Positions 16,589-24,703 of a stretch of 61,749 nt of DNA are shown here, piece by piece. Below the pieces are notes generated by a model, which did no database searches, was not told the origin of the DNA, and was given only the letters and a program-made list of their open reading frames with translations. The position numbers were made by a program, and so were the translations under genes. This DNA is from Paenibacillus glycanilyticus (GTDB taxonomy: Bacteria; Bacillota; Bacilli; Paenibacillales; Paenibacillaceae). Location of the stretch: the NCBI RefSeq assembly GCF_023715145.1, contig NZ_JAMBNP010000022.1, positions 1-61,749 on the forward strand, read 5' to 3'. The first letter of the stretch is position 1; each line of letters begins with the position of its first letter.

Positions 16589-16918
16589 CTAATCCGGAAC
16601 TTCAATATAGCTGGATACGCTGCTCTTGAGCAGTTCAATGAGCTCCTCGTCCATAAATGCATACTCATCAGGAATGCCGAGACAGATGATCCGTTTGCCG
16701 ATCAATTCGGATGCGAACTTGGCCTGCAGTCTTCTCAGATGCTTTTTCTCCATGACAAAAATAACATCAGCCCAGCCGACATGTCCCGCCGTTACCTTAA
16801 TGCGGGCATTTTCTTCTGTTCCGGCCGACCGTACCTCATACGCACTATAGGCTTCAAAAATCTTTTCTGCGGTAAGACTGCGCCACTTGTTCCTGCTGCA
16901 TACAAATAGCAGCTTAAT
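16589..16918 (-). CDS. Low-molecular-weight protein tyrosine phosphatase-like, ATT start
   Basis: Translating the minus strand gives a 109-residue protein of the small LMW-PTP group. It has the phosphate loop CSRNKWRS (C-x5-R-S, Cys7 and Arg13), VRSAGT, an ARIKVTAGHVGWADVIF segment and VMEKKH. The frame has no ATG, GTG or TTG before the phosphate loop. ATT at 16916-16918 gives MKLLFVCSRN, which is the expected N-terminus, and AAAAGGGA lies nine bases upstream. The next upstream in-frame stop leaves no other usual start. A terminator follows. The reaction, phosphotyrosine hydrolysis, is inferred from the motif. Confidence 0.75.
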   Translation of the reverse strand: MKLLFVCSRNKWRSLTAEKIFEAYSAYEVRSAGTEENARIKVTAGHVGWADVIFVMEKKHLRRLQAKFASELIGKRIICLGIPDEYAFMDEELIELLKSSVSSYIEVPD

Positions 16919-17089
16919 AAGACCACTTCCCTTTTTGCCTATTCGTTTCCCATCATCATTTGGCCGTCCGTTTCTTCACATTGTGGCATGAGCCGGTCGG
17001 GGGCGTCAACGCGTCGATTTGACGCGCATACACGGAGAGATCTATACTCTATTCGTATATTTATGGTTATTCATAAAGGAGGCAGTAAA

Positions 17090-17812
17090 ATGCGTATTGC
17101 TGAAGGTATTGAAATGCTGGAGCTGAATTTGGGGCCGATGACGATCTGCCCGACCGTTATATTCGACAAGGATGAATGGGTGCTCGTTGACACGGGTATG
17201 CCTGGTTCTGCCTCAGCTATTATAGAGCTTGCCAAGCAGGGGGGCATTGGGGAGCGGCGGTTAAGCACCATTCTGCTGACTCATCAGGATATCGATCATA
17301 TTGGGGGGCTTCCGGCATTCAAGTCGGATAACCCGGAGCTTGTTGTTTACGCCCATGAGGATGATAAAGCGGTTATCGACGGGAAGCAGCCAATGATCAA
17401 GGTATCTCCCGAAAGACTGGCTACTCTGCTCGGATCGCTTCCGGAGGAGGCGCGCAGACAGTTTGAAGCGGCCTTTCTTAAGCCAAGCTCCAACGTGGAC
17501 CGCTTAATGGCAGACGGAGAGATTCTTCCGTTCGCCGGCGGAGTTACGGTTCTTCACACGCCGGGCCATACGCCGGGGCACGTCAGCCTCTACCATCAGC
17601 CAAGCAAGACGCTGATCGCTGGCGACTCGATGGTGATCGATAACGGAGAGCTGAAAGGCCCTAGAGAGGCGGTAACGCCAGATATGGCAACCGCGCTACA
17701 GTCGTTGAAGAAGTACGAAGAGTATGATATTAAAACCGTCATTTGCTATCATGGCGGAATGCTTCAAGGGGATATAAAAGGGCGAATTGCTGCTCTGACG
17801 GAAGGGATATAA
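17090..17812 (+). CDS. MBL-fold metallohydrolase
   Basis: A 240-residue metallo-beta-lactamase-fold hydrolase. The metal motif is THQDIDH at residues 64-70, where the second His of the usual HxHxDH is Asp. Further ligands are in HTPGHTPGHVSLY and AGDSMV, and a final His in ICYHGG. The substrate is unknown; relatives hydrolyse thioesters, lactones or phosphodiesters. The start ATG follows AAAGGAGG by about eight bases. It stands alone with its own terminator. Confidence 0.88.
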   Translation: MRIAEGIEMLELNLGPMTICPTVIFDKDEWVLVDTGMPGSASAIIELAKQGGIGERRLSTILLTHQDIDHIGGLPAFKSDNPELVVYAHEDDKAVIDGKQPMIKVSPERLATLLGSLPEEARRQFEAAFLKPSSNVDRLMADGEILPFAGGVTVLHTPGHTPGHVSLYHQPSKTLIAGDSMVIDNGELKGPREAVTPDMATALQSLKKYEEYDIKTVICYHGGMLQGDIKGRIAALTEGI

Positions 17813-17825
17813 GTTCTTCCAATAC

Positions 17826-17852
17826 AAAAAACGCGCTGATTTGCGCGTTTTT
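17826..17852 (+). terminator. Terminator of MBL gene
   Basis: AAAACGCGC and GCGCGTTTT pair around TGATTT, followed by T. The A-run on the left could also serve the minus strand. Confidence 0.85.
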
Positions 17853-17875
17853 GCTTTTAATATGACTACGTATAA

Positions 17876-17906
17876 ACAAAAGAACCGCACCTTGTCGTGC
17901 GGTTCT
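17876..17906 (-). terminator. Terminator of tRNA-Arg
   Basis: A perfect 10-bp stem (17881-17890 with 17897-17906) is followed on the minus strand by a T-rich tail, 16 bases after the tRNA CCA end. Confidence 0.85.
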
Positions 17907-17921
17907 GGAAGTTCATTGGTA

Positions 17922-17999
17922 TGGCGCGCCACGGCGGGATTCGAACCCGCGACGCACAGTTTAGGAAACTGTCGCTCTATCCTGCTGAGCTACGGGCGC
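17922..17999 (-). tRNA. tRNA-Arg (anticodon CCT)
   Basis: A cloverleaf with D-stem GCTC/GAGC, anticodon loop TTCCTAA (CCT, reading AGG), T-arm GCGGG-TTCGAAT-CCCGC and an encoded CCA. The 3' side of the acceptor has eight bases (CGTGGCGC) against seven on the 5' side (GCGCCCG), so one T appears bulged and the gene is 78 bases instead of 77. Confidence 0.9.
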
Positions 18000-18011
18000 G
18001 CAGTATGGTTT

Positions 18012-18041
18012 ATTTTAGCATGGGAGGGTTGGAACATGCAA
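18012..18041 (-). promoter_or_regulatory. Promoter of tRNA-Arg
   Basis: On the minus strand TTGCAT (18036-18041), an 18-base spacer and TAAAAT (18012-18017) lie 12 bases before the tRNA. Confidence 0.6.
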
Positions 18042-18157
18042 CGCCCTCGTTCCGTCTAGAATATGTCAGATTTTATATCAAAGAAATATATGAACGAGTA
18101 TGAAACATCTAGACGACTCACACAAAAGATGGTAATTTAGTACTGTTGGTCTAATTC

Positions 18158-18197
18158 GTGTCGAATCATGCCTGAAAATTGTGATTCCTTGTCGACA
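18158..18197. promoter_or_regulatory. Candidate Spo0A boxes
   Basis: TGTCGAA at 18159-18165 matches the Spo0A-box core exactly, and TTGTCGACA at 18189-18197 is a near match. Both lie 85-125 bases before the Spo0E-like gene, just upstream of a TATAAT at about 18229. Short motifs like these occur by chance, so this is tentative. Confidence 0.35.
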
Positions 18198-18283
18198 GGT
18201 TTTTACAAACAGTCAATTGAAGAAAGCGTATAATAATTTTATACCTACATCCATGCATATAAGGAGCGTGCCCCAAAGCGATT

Positions 18284-18475
18284 ATGGACAAAACTGATCT
18301 GCTTATACAATTGCAATCGCTGCGGCTGAAGCTTCATGAAATAGCAGAGGCACGCGGTAGCCTGACAGACCCCGATGTTCTAGCGATTAGCGAAGAAGCT
18401 GATCAATTGATTGTAGCTCTGCAATATATCCAACGTAACGAAGTTGCCTGTTCTGCCGTTCGCAGAAGCGAATAG
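18284..18475 (+). CDS. Spo0E-like aspartyl-phosphate phosphatase
   Basis: A 63-residue two-helix protein of the Spo0E/YisI/YnzD family, which removes phosphate from Spo0A~P and delays sporulation. Family features are LRLKLHEIAEARGSLTDPDVLAISEEADQLI split over two helices, with the SxExxD catalytic core (SEEAD; the usual form is SQELD, so Gln is replaced by Glu). The GGAG site is about 17 bases before the ATG, further than usual. The stop abuts the tadA stop on the other strand. A sporulation-type kinase gene lies just beyond tadA. Confidence 0.85.
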   Translation: MDKTDLLIQLQSLRLKLHEIAEARGSLTDPDVLAISEEADQLIVALQYIQRNEVACSAVRRSE

Positions 18476-18946
18476 TCATTTTCGTTTATTTCTCAAATTT
18501 CTGAAGAAATTAGTTAACAGCTCGGCGCATTCGGACTGCAGAATGCCGGTTGTTAATTCTGTTTCATGATTGAAACGGGGCTCCTGAAGCAAGTTCATTA
18601 AGGTGCCAGCACAGCCTGCTTTAGGATCGCCCGTTCCGTATACAACCCGTTTCACCCTGGACTGCACAATGGCGCCTGCGCACATCGGACAAGGCTCAAG
18701 TGTGACGTACAGCGTACAGTCTAAGAGCCGCCATGCACCAAGCCGCTCACAAGCTTCACGAATAGCGACCATTTCGGCATGCGCAGTCGGATCATGGTTA
18801 GTCTCCCGCAAGTTATAGCCCCTTCCGACAATTTCCCCGTCTTTCACAAGGATTGCGCCGATCGGTACTTCGCCTATTTGCTCGGCTTTTTTGGCTTCCT
18901 CTATGGCGAGCTGCATCCAGGCCTGATCTTCTTGTTCTCGAATCAT
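18476..18946 (-). CDS. tadA: tRNA-specific adenosine deaminase
   Basis: Converts A34 to inosine in the anticodon of tRNA-Arg(ACG). The deaminase zinc site is HAE (residues 56-58) and PCPMC (85-89). The length of 156 residues is standard. ATG at 18946 has GGAGGG five bases upstream; the frame is open to 18979 without a better start. In B. subtilis the homologue yaaJ lies near serS and just before the SRP RNA and dnaX; here about 38 kb separates it from dnaX. Confidence 0.95.
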   Translation of the reverse strand: MIREQEDQAWMQLAIEEAKKAEQIGEVPIGAILVKDGEIVGRGYNLRETNHDPTAHAEMVAIREACERLGAWRLLDCTLYVTLEPCPMCAGAIVQSRVKRVVYGTGDPKAGCAGTLMNLLQEPRFNHETELTTGILQSECAELLTNFFRNLRNKRK

Positions 18947-19022
18947 ATTACCCTCCAATTTAACGATAAAAGCGAACAAAATCGTATTTATTCATCGAAC
19001 AGATATTCTGTTGTTAACATGT

Positions 19023-19128
19023 AGTGGATAAAATTGTGGATAACTAATAGAATGTCCCCAAAACTACACACAAACTATTCTATGGGCATGTGGATTAGTT
19101 GTTGATAATGTCAATAACTTGTGGATAA
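19023..19128. promoter_or_regulatory. DnaA-box group before kinase gene
   Basis: Two perfect DnaA boxes in the TGTGGATAA orientation (19035-19043 and 19120-19128) and two one-mismatch copies (19023-19031, 19089-19097) fill the gap between tadA and the histidine kinase. The last box ends 32 bases before the kinase start. Confidence 0.65.
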
Positions 19129-19160
19129 CTACTACCCGATTTAAAGGATGTGCGAAGCCA

Positions 19161-21035
19161 GTGTCTTTTAAAGCCAAGTTTTCCATCTACATATTTATGA
19201 TTGTTCTGGCGATGTTTATCCTTATCGTTATTTTGGACCAATATGCCGCACTTCGCAATATGAATCAAGAGATGGAGCGTCTGATGAAGCAGGCATCTGC
19301 CAAGCTTTCCGAATCCTTCGAGCAGCATCCCGGGTGGTCGACCGCTTCCGCGTCCTTCCGGGAGGACCCGGATTTTGAGCCCAACGAAATGCAGCGGGTA
19401 TTAATGAAGCTTTACCCGGATTTGAAGGAAGTAACCGTATTCCGTCCGGATTCGTCCGCTGTCATGTCCGACGATAAGGTGCTGTTCGGAAGTTACACCA
19501 TCCGGGATGAAGCCGCGGATATGGTCTATGCGTGGCAGGCTGCCGAGAAAGGCTTCCAAGTACGCGAGGCGAGCCTTAACGGCATGGAATATATTAAGAG
19601 CTATTACAGCGATCCTACTCTTGCTCCGTACGTGATTGGCATGGTGTACAACTGCGAGGAATATAACCAGATAATGAGCGTGAAACGAATGGATGCGTTC
19701 ACGTATGCCGGCATTATCCTGCTATTTGTGCTCATCAGCAGCTATCTGCTAGCCGGATTTATGCTCAGGCCGCTGAACGCGATATTATGGAAGGTTAATG
19801 AAGTATCGCTTGGCCGCTTTCAGACGGCGATTAAGGTTAGAGGCAAGGATGAATTCGGCCTCCTGGCGCTCAAGATTAATGCCATGTCCCAGAATTTAAG
19901 CATCTACATGGAGAAGCTGCGGCAGGCCTTTGAGGATAACCGGCAGATGAAGGAGTATCTGCAGTCATTTATCGATCATACGAGCGATGCCATTCATGTG
20001 GTGGATCTGCAGGGCAAGACCATTCAAGTCAACACCGCGTTTGAGCAGCTGTTCGGATATACCTCGGAGGAGGTATTCGGCGCCGAGATTGAGCTGGTAC
20101 CGGATACTCACAGGGGGGAAATGCGGCTGATCATCCAATCTCTGCAGGAGGGCAAGGTACTGCCAGCCCAGGAAACGATCCGAATGACCAAAAGCGGCGA
20201 GATTATTCCGGTCAGCGTCACCATATCGCCAATACGCGACACGGAAGGCGTCATTCAGGCTTACGCAAGCATCACCCGCGATATGAGAAGCCGGAACCGG
20301 ATGGAAGAGCTTCTGCGCCGTTCTGAGAAGCTGACGACGGTCGGCCAATTGGCTGCGGGCGTTGCGCATGAGATACGCAATCCGCTTACAACGCTTCGCG
20401 GCTTCCTCCAGCTGCAGCAGCATACCGGAAAGATGAATCCGGAGCATACGGGACTTATGCTGTCCGAGCTTGACCGGATCAATCTGATTGTCGGGGAATT
20501 TCTGATCTTGGCGAAGCCGCAGGCGACAAGGTTTGCGACGAAGGATGTAAGGGATGTATTCCGAAGCGTCCTGTCGCTGATCGACAGTGAAGGACATTTG
20601 CATAATGTGACGTTTACGACTTCTTTTACCGAGGCGACCTGCCTTGTTTCCTGTGAGGAGAATCAGCTTAAGCAGGTATTTATTAATTTGCTCAAGAACG
20701 GGATCGAAGCGATGCCGTCCGGAGGTCGAATACATACTCACATGGCCTCGAAGAATGATCAGATTACGATCTCGATTACGGACGAAGGGATCGGCATTCC
20801 GGAGGAAATGATTCCGAAGATCGGCAACCCGTTCTTCACCGGGAAGGAAAGCGGCACCGGACTTGGCATGATGATCAGCCAGCGGATTATTCACAGCCAT
20901 CATGGCCTGATGGAGATTAAGAGCCAGGTTAACGTTGGAACAACCATTACGATTACGCTGCCCGCTTTGAAAGAAGGGAATACGAACGGTATACTAGGTG
21001 AAGGATTAAATGGTCAGAACGCAAATGTCGGCTGA
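19161..21035 (+). CDS. PAS sensor histidine kinase, sporulation type
   Basis: A membrane kinase of 624 residues. TM1 is at about residues 7-27 and TM2 at 180-200, enclosing an outside sensing domain of about 150 residues. These are followed by a HAMP segment, a PAS domain (DAIHVVDLQGKTIQVNTAFE), the HisKA box GVAHEIRNPLTTLRGF with the phosphorylated His, and a HATPase domain (NLLKNGIEAM, DEGIGIP, GTGLGM). The HEIRNPLT-FLQL style is that of Bacillus KinA-KinE, which feed Spo0F. GTG at 19161 has AAAGGATG about ten bases upstream. No response regulator is adjacent, as is normal for phosphorelay kinases. Confidence 0.85.
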   Translation: MSFKAKFSIYIFMIVLAMFILIVILDQYAALRNMNQEMERLMKQASAKLSESFEQHPGWSTASASFREDPDFEPNEMQRVLMKLYPDLKEVTVFRPDSSAVMSDDKVLFGSYTIRDEAADMVYAWQAAEKGFQVREASLNGMEYIKSYYSDPTLAPYVIGMVYNCEEYNQIMSVKRMDAFTYAGIILLFVLISSYLLAGFMLRPLNAILWKVNEVSLGRFQTAIKVRGKDEFGLLALKINAMSQNLSIYMEKLRQAFEDNRQMKEYLQSFIDHTSDAIHVVDLQGKTIQVNTAFEQLFGYTSEEVFGAEIELVPDTHRGEMRLIIQSLQEGKVLPAQETIRMTKSGEIIPVSVTISPIRDTEGVIQAYASITRDMRSRNRMEELLRRSEKLTTVGQLAAGVAHEIRNPLTTLRGFLQLQQHTGKMNPEHTGLMLSELDRINLIVGEFLILAKPQATRFATKDVRDVFRSVLSLIDSEGHLHNVTFTTSFTEATCLVSCEENQLKQVFINLLKNGIEAMPSGGRIHTHMASKNDQITISITDEGIGIPEEMIPKIGNPFFTGKESGTGLGMMISQRIIHSHHGLMEIKSQVNVGTTITITLPALKEGNTNGILGEGLNGQNANVG

Positions 21036-21052
21036 GGGGGAATCATCCGTCA

Positions 21053-21799
21053 ATGGACAACAATGCAGACACTTGTACATATAGCTGTTTGATTGCGGGA
21101 GCTACGGGACTTGTTGGATCGGCGCTGCTGGCGCAGCTGCTCCATGATCCGGCCTGTCATTCCATTACGATATTAGCCAGGCGGCCGCTTGGGCAGACCG
21201 AGATGGATCCGGAAGTAAGAGCGAAGCTGCGCGTTATTATCGCGGACTTCGACCGGATGTGGGAAGCGCTGGATGATGTGTCCGTTGACGTGGTGTACTG
21301 CACGCTTGGGACCACGATCAAGACGGCGGGCTCCCAGGAGGCGTTCCGCAAGGTGGACTATGACTATCCGCTTGGCCTCGCCGAATGGGCGGGGCATACA
21401 GGGGCAAGGCATTATATGGTCATTACCTCAATGGGAGCCTCGTCATCATCGACATTCTTCTATAACCGGGTAAAAGGCGAGCTTGAGGAGCAGCTGGCCC
21501 TTATTCCGATGGAATCCATTCGGATCTTCCGGCCGTCCCTGCTGCTTGGCTCGCGCCAATCATTCCGCCTTGGTGAAACCATTGGCGCGGCGGTGTCGAA
21601 GGCAGTACAATGGGGGATGGTAGGCTCGCTTCGGCCATACCGTCCAATTGCTGGCGAAGCCGTCGCCAAAGCGATGCGGACAGCAGCGAAGCAAGCCATG
21701 CTGGAGCAGGCAATGGAGAGAAGCGCGGGAGGACAGCCTGCTGTCTATACGTACTCCTCCGATCGCATAGCGGAAATGGCAGCACAGACTACGGGGTGA
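21053..21799 (+). CDS. NAD(P)-binding protein, atypical SDR
   Basis: A 248-residue Rossmann protein with GATGLVGSALL near the start and the active-site-like YNRVKG. The layout resembles atypical short-chain dehydrogenases of the HTATIP2/NmrA type. Reaction and substrate are unknown. It starts 18 bases after the kinase stop and ends six bases before rluF, so the three genes are probably one transcript up to the terminator at 22535. Confidence 0.82.
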   Translation: MDNNADTCTYSCLIAGATGLVGSALLAQLLHDPACHSITILARRPLGQTEMDPEVRAKLRVIIADFDRMWEALDDVSVDVVYCTLGTTIKTAGSQEAFRKVDYDYPLGLAEWAGHTGARHYMVITSMGASSSSTFFYNRVKGELEEQLALIPMESIRIFRPSLLLGSRQSFRLGETIGAAVSKAVQWGMVGSLRPYRPIAGEAVAKAMRTAAKQAMLEQAMERSAGGQPAVYTYSSDRIAEMAAQTTG

Positions 21800-21805
21800 A
21801 TTTTC

Positions 21806-22507
21806 GTGCGTATTAATAAATTTATTAGCGAGACGGGATACTGCTCGCGGCGTGAGGCGGATAAGCTGGTCGACAGCGGCCGCGTTACGATTAACGGAGT
21901 CAAGGCAGAGCTGGGCAGCCAGGCAGAGCTTGGCGATGATGTACGGATCGACGGCCGACGGATCGGGGAGCAGAAGCAGCATGTTTACATTGCGCTGAAT
22001 AAGCCTGTTGGCATTACGAGCACAACGGAGCTGCATATCCGCGGCAATATTGTTGATTTTGTAGGGCATAAGGAGCGGATCTTCCCGATCGGCCGGTTGG
22101 ACAAGGACTCGGAAGGGTTGATCCTGCTGACCAATGACGGCGATGTGGTGAATCCGATTCTCCGGTCGGAGGGCAAGCATGAGAAGGAGTATATCGTCAC
22201 CGTTGACCGTCCGATTACGGCCGAGTTTGTGAAGGGGATGTCGAGCGGAGTCCGTATACTCGGCAGCATGACGCTGCCTTGCCAAGTGACAAGAGCAGGC
22301 GAACGCGTCTTCCGGATTGTTCTGACCGAAGGGAAGAACCGGCAGATCCGGCGGATGTGCGAGGCATTTGGCTATCATGTAAGGAAGCTTCAGCGCGTCC
22401 GCATCATGAATATTCATCTTGGCCAATTGCCTACGGGCAAGTGGCGGGATTTGACGGATGCCGAGAAAGCGGAGTTGTTTGATTCTCTCGACTATAGACC
22501 TTCCTAG
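21806..22507 (+). CDS. rluF: 23S rRNA pseudouridine synthase RluF
   Basis: Makes pseudouridine in the 23S rRNA helix that E. coli RluF modifies (U2604). The N-terminal S4 domain (RINKFISETGYCSRREADKLV) is followed by the catalytic domain with the Asp in GRLDKDSEGL. The segments LNKPVGITSTTE and GKNRQIRRMCEAFGY are typical of the RsuA/RluF group. The start is GTG with a weak GGGGTGAA site; its tight spacing after the SDR gene suggests coupling. Confidence 0.9.
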   Translation: MRINKFISETGYCSRREADKLVDSGRVTINGVKAELGSQAELGDDVRIDGRRIGEQKQHVYIALNKPVGITSTTELHIRGNIVDFVGHKERIFPIGRLDKDSEGLILLTNDGDVVNPILRSEGKHEKEYIVTVDRPITAEFVKGMSSGVRILGSMTLPCQVTRAGERVFRIVLTEGKNRQIRRMCEAFGYHVRKLQRVRIMNIHLGQLPTGKWRDLTDAEKAELFDSLDYRPS

Positions 22508-22534
22508 CTAGCTGCAGGAGCCGGGTCAAAATAG

Positions 22535-22568
22535 AAATCCCCTGATCGTCAGATCAGGGGATTTGCTT
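22535..22568. terminator. Terminator between rluF and motB
   Basis: A perfect 13-bp stem (22535-22547 with 22552-22564) around GTCA. It lies between convergent genes and could serve both. Confidence 0.85.
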
Positions 22569-22615
22569 AACTTCATTTCATGCAATCGCTCAACTTCCAA
22601 TGGCATCGATAGTAG

Positions 22616-23434
22616 TTACTGCTTTGGCGTAGCGGGAATTTGCTGAGCATTGCCAGAATCGACATACTTACGAATAATCGATACTTCAACGCGGCGGTTC
22701 TCTGCGCGTCCTGCGGTTGTATCATTTGAAGCGACCGGACGGTACTCGCCGTAACCGATAGCGCTGAACCTTTCCGGCTTCAGCTTGTTATTCTCGAGCA
22801 GTACGTCCATGAAACGGATCGCCCGCGAGGAGCTGAGATCCCAGTTGGATTTGAAGGACTGCGTCCGGATCGGCTGATTATCGGTATGACCGGATACGAC
22901 AATCTCGTAACCGGTATACGGCTCGAGCATCTTGGAGATCGCCGATGCCAGCTCAATCGAGTCTGATTTGAGGGCATCGCTGCCGGATGCGAACAAGGCG
23001 TTGTCGCTGATCGTAATCATAAGCTGGGACTGATTAAGCTTGGTCTCCAGATCGGAGGACAAGCCGTTCTTCTTAATATATTGATCAAGCTGCTTCTTCA
23101 GCTTCTCCAGATCTTCCTGTTCCTTCTTGATCAGCTCTTGAAGATTGGACTCCGTATTCTCGTGTTGATCGGTATTGGTCTTCTTCTCGTCATCGATTTT
23201 TTGCTGGGACTCTTCGCCGGACTTAATAATCGCCGGATTGTCGAGCACGCCGGCCCCGGTATTAAAAGCCGCGCTGAACGCCTCGCTCATCCGTTCGAAT
23301 TTTCTGGCATCCGTGGAGCTCGCCGCATACAATACGATAAACAAAGCAAGGAGCAGCGTCAGCAGATCGGCATAAGGGATAAGCCAGGATTCGTCAATAT
23401 GCTCATCGTGGTCGTCGTGCTTACGCTTTTTCAC
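22616..23434 (-). CDS. motB: Flagellar stator protein MotB
   Basis: Anchors the proton-driven stator to peptidoglycan. It has one N-terminal membrane helix with the proton-carrying Asp23 in PYADLLTLLLALF, a plug and coiled-coil region (about residues 70-125), and a C-terminal OmpA/MotB peptidoglycan-binding domain (VSGHTDNQPI, NWDLSSSRA, GYGEYRPVASN, ENRRVEVSI). GTG at 23434 has GGAGG nine bases upstream and overlaps the end of motA by 14 bases. PYADLL suggests the proton type; sodium-type homologues (MotS) differ in the helix. Confidence 0.95.
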   Translation of the reverse strand: MKKRKHDDHDEHIDESWLIPYADLLTLLLALFIVLYAASSTDARKFERMSEAFSAAFNTGAGVLDNPAIIKSGEESQQKIDDEKKTNTDQHENTESNLQELIKKEQEDLEKLKKQLDQYIKKNGLSSDLETKLNQSQLMITISDNALFASGSDALKSDSIELASAISKMLEPYTGYEIVVSGHTDNQPIRTQSFKSNWDLSSSRAIRFMDVLLENNKLKPERFSAIGYGEYRPVASNDTTAGRAENRRVEVSIIRKYVDSGNAQQIPATPKQ

Positions 23435-24218
23435 CGGCGCCAGCCTCCTTCTCCCTCATAGCCGCCCGTTCCGTTGGGGTGAGGAATACAGACAGCTTCT
23501 GGTTAATCGCAATAGTCGATACGCCCGATTGAATCGATAACAGGCCTTCCACCATCATCAGGCGAAGCTGTACTTCTTTCTTGGACAGACGCTTCAATTT
23601 GTTCGCGAGCGGATGCCACAGCACGTAGCCCGTAAAGATACCAAGCAGTGTGGCGATGAACGCGCCGGCAATGGAGTGGGCAAGCGTCTCCATATCATCC
23701 ATGTGGCCAAGCGCGCCAATCAGACCAACTACGGCACCAAGCACACCAAGCGTTGGAGCATAGGTGCCGGCTTGCGTGAAGATCAATGCACCGGCTTTAT
23801 GGCGATCTTCCGTTGCGGAGATATCTTCAAGCAGGACATCGCGAACAAAATCCTGGTCATTGCCGTCAATAATCATGCGCATGCCGTTGCGGAGAAAAGT
23901 ATCTTCAATATCATCGACTTTGGCTTCCAGAGCAAGAAGGCCTTCACGGCGGGTAATCGAAGCCCACTCCATGAAGCTCTCGATCAGCGCCTCGCGGGGC
24001 ATGAGCGGTTGTTCCTTGAATGCGATTTTGAACAGTTTGCCTACCTTGGACAGCTCCGACATCGGGAAGGCGATCATAACAGAAGCAATGGTCCCGAGGA
24101 CGATAATCATATAAGCGGCGGGATTCAACAAATTGCTAAGAGCGGCACCCTTCAGCGTCATGCCGACCAGTACCGCTACAAGTCCTAATATAATACCGAT
24201 TATTGTGGAATTTTTCAT
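23421..24218 (-). CDS. motA: Flagellar stator protein MotA
   Basis: A four-helix membrane protein that forms the stator ring with MotB. Seen are two N-terminal helices (STIIGIILGLVAVLVGMTL, NPAAYMIIVLGTIASVMIA), a cytoplasmic loop with charged residues for contact with FliG, and two further helices (GTYAPTLGVLGAVVGLIGAL with the conserved Pro, and IAGAFIATLLGIFTGYVLW). Two adjacent ATG codons (24221, 24218) are possible; the second has the better spacing from GGACGGGGTG. A sigma-D promoter lies upstream. Confidence 0.95.
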   Translation of the reverse strand: MKNSTIIGIILGLVAVLVGMTLKGAALSNLLNPAAYMIIVLGTIASVMIAFPMSELSKVGKLFKIAFKEQPLMPREALIESFMEWASITRREGLLALEAKVDDIEDTFLRNGMRMIIDGNDQDFVRDVLLEDISATEDRHKAGALIFTQAGTYAPTLGVLGAVVGLIGALGHMDDMETLAHSIAGAFIATLLGIFTGYVLWHPLANKLKRLSKKEVQLRLMMVEGLLSIQSGVSTIAINQKLSVFLTPTERAAMREKEAGAGEKA

Positions 24219-24261
24219 CATGCACCCCGTCCAGTACGTTTTCGACAAGTCTCTAGTTCTT

Positions 24262-24289
24262 ATATCGACAGGTTATCGTATGGAAATTA
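24262..24289 (-). promoter_or_regulatory. Sigma-D promoter of motAB
   Basis: On the minus strand TAAT (24286-24289), a 16-base spacer and GTCGATAT (24262-24269) match the flagellar sigma-D consensus TAAA-N15-GCCGATAT closely. It is about 45 bases before motA. Confidence 0.75.
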
Positions 24290-24385
24290 GACTTTCAGAA
24301 ATGATTTAGGAGAGAAGGCGTTAATTTTCGTGAAAATGCGGTAAAATGAGTATAGAAGATAAATATGGTAAAGGTGGTTACATCG

Positions 24386-24679
24386 ATGGGAGTTAGACAC
24401 GCAAGAGAGTATGCCGATATATTGAAAGAACTCACGGAAGCGGTAAGCGAGGTAGAAGGCAGCTATGCCTTTTTCGAGATGGAAGAAGAAGAGTGGGCGG
24501 CACTTGGCAACGACGACCGCTATGAAGTCATGGAGGCGCTTGCCGATGATGTGTTCTTTGGATTAGGCGAGCAGCCGGTGATTGAGGTTGGAAAAGGTTC
24601 GATTACGTACCATCCGAAGCATCATGTCATTGAAGTGTCGCAAGGAGATAACGTGACGCGCATGATTCGTTTGACATAA
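24386..24679 (+). CDS. Unknown acidic protein
   Basis: A 97-residue soluble protein rich in Glu (VSEVEGSYAFFEMEEEEW), ending in strand-like VIEVSQGDNVTRMIRL. I do not recognise it. ATG at 24386 follows AAAGGTGG at about nine bases. It ends 24 bases before the EAL-domain gene and is probably co-transcribed with it, so a role near c-di-GMP control is possible but unproven. Confidence 0.7.
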   Translation: MGVRHAREYADILKELTEAVSEVEGSYAFFEMEEEEWAALGNDDRYEVMEALADDVFFGLGEQPVIEVGKGSITYHPKHHVIEVSQGDNVTRMIRLT

Positions 24680-24703
24680 AGGTAACAAAGGGAGAGCTTG
24701 AGC

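Noticed and set aside
16556..16909. Plus-strand open frames of 74-117 residues between the zinc-ribbon and MBL genes
   Set aside because: They are opposite the LMW-PTP-like gene on the minus strand, which has family motifs and a terminator; the plus-strand products match nothing.
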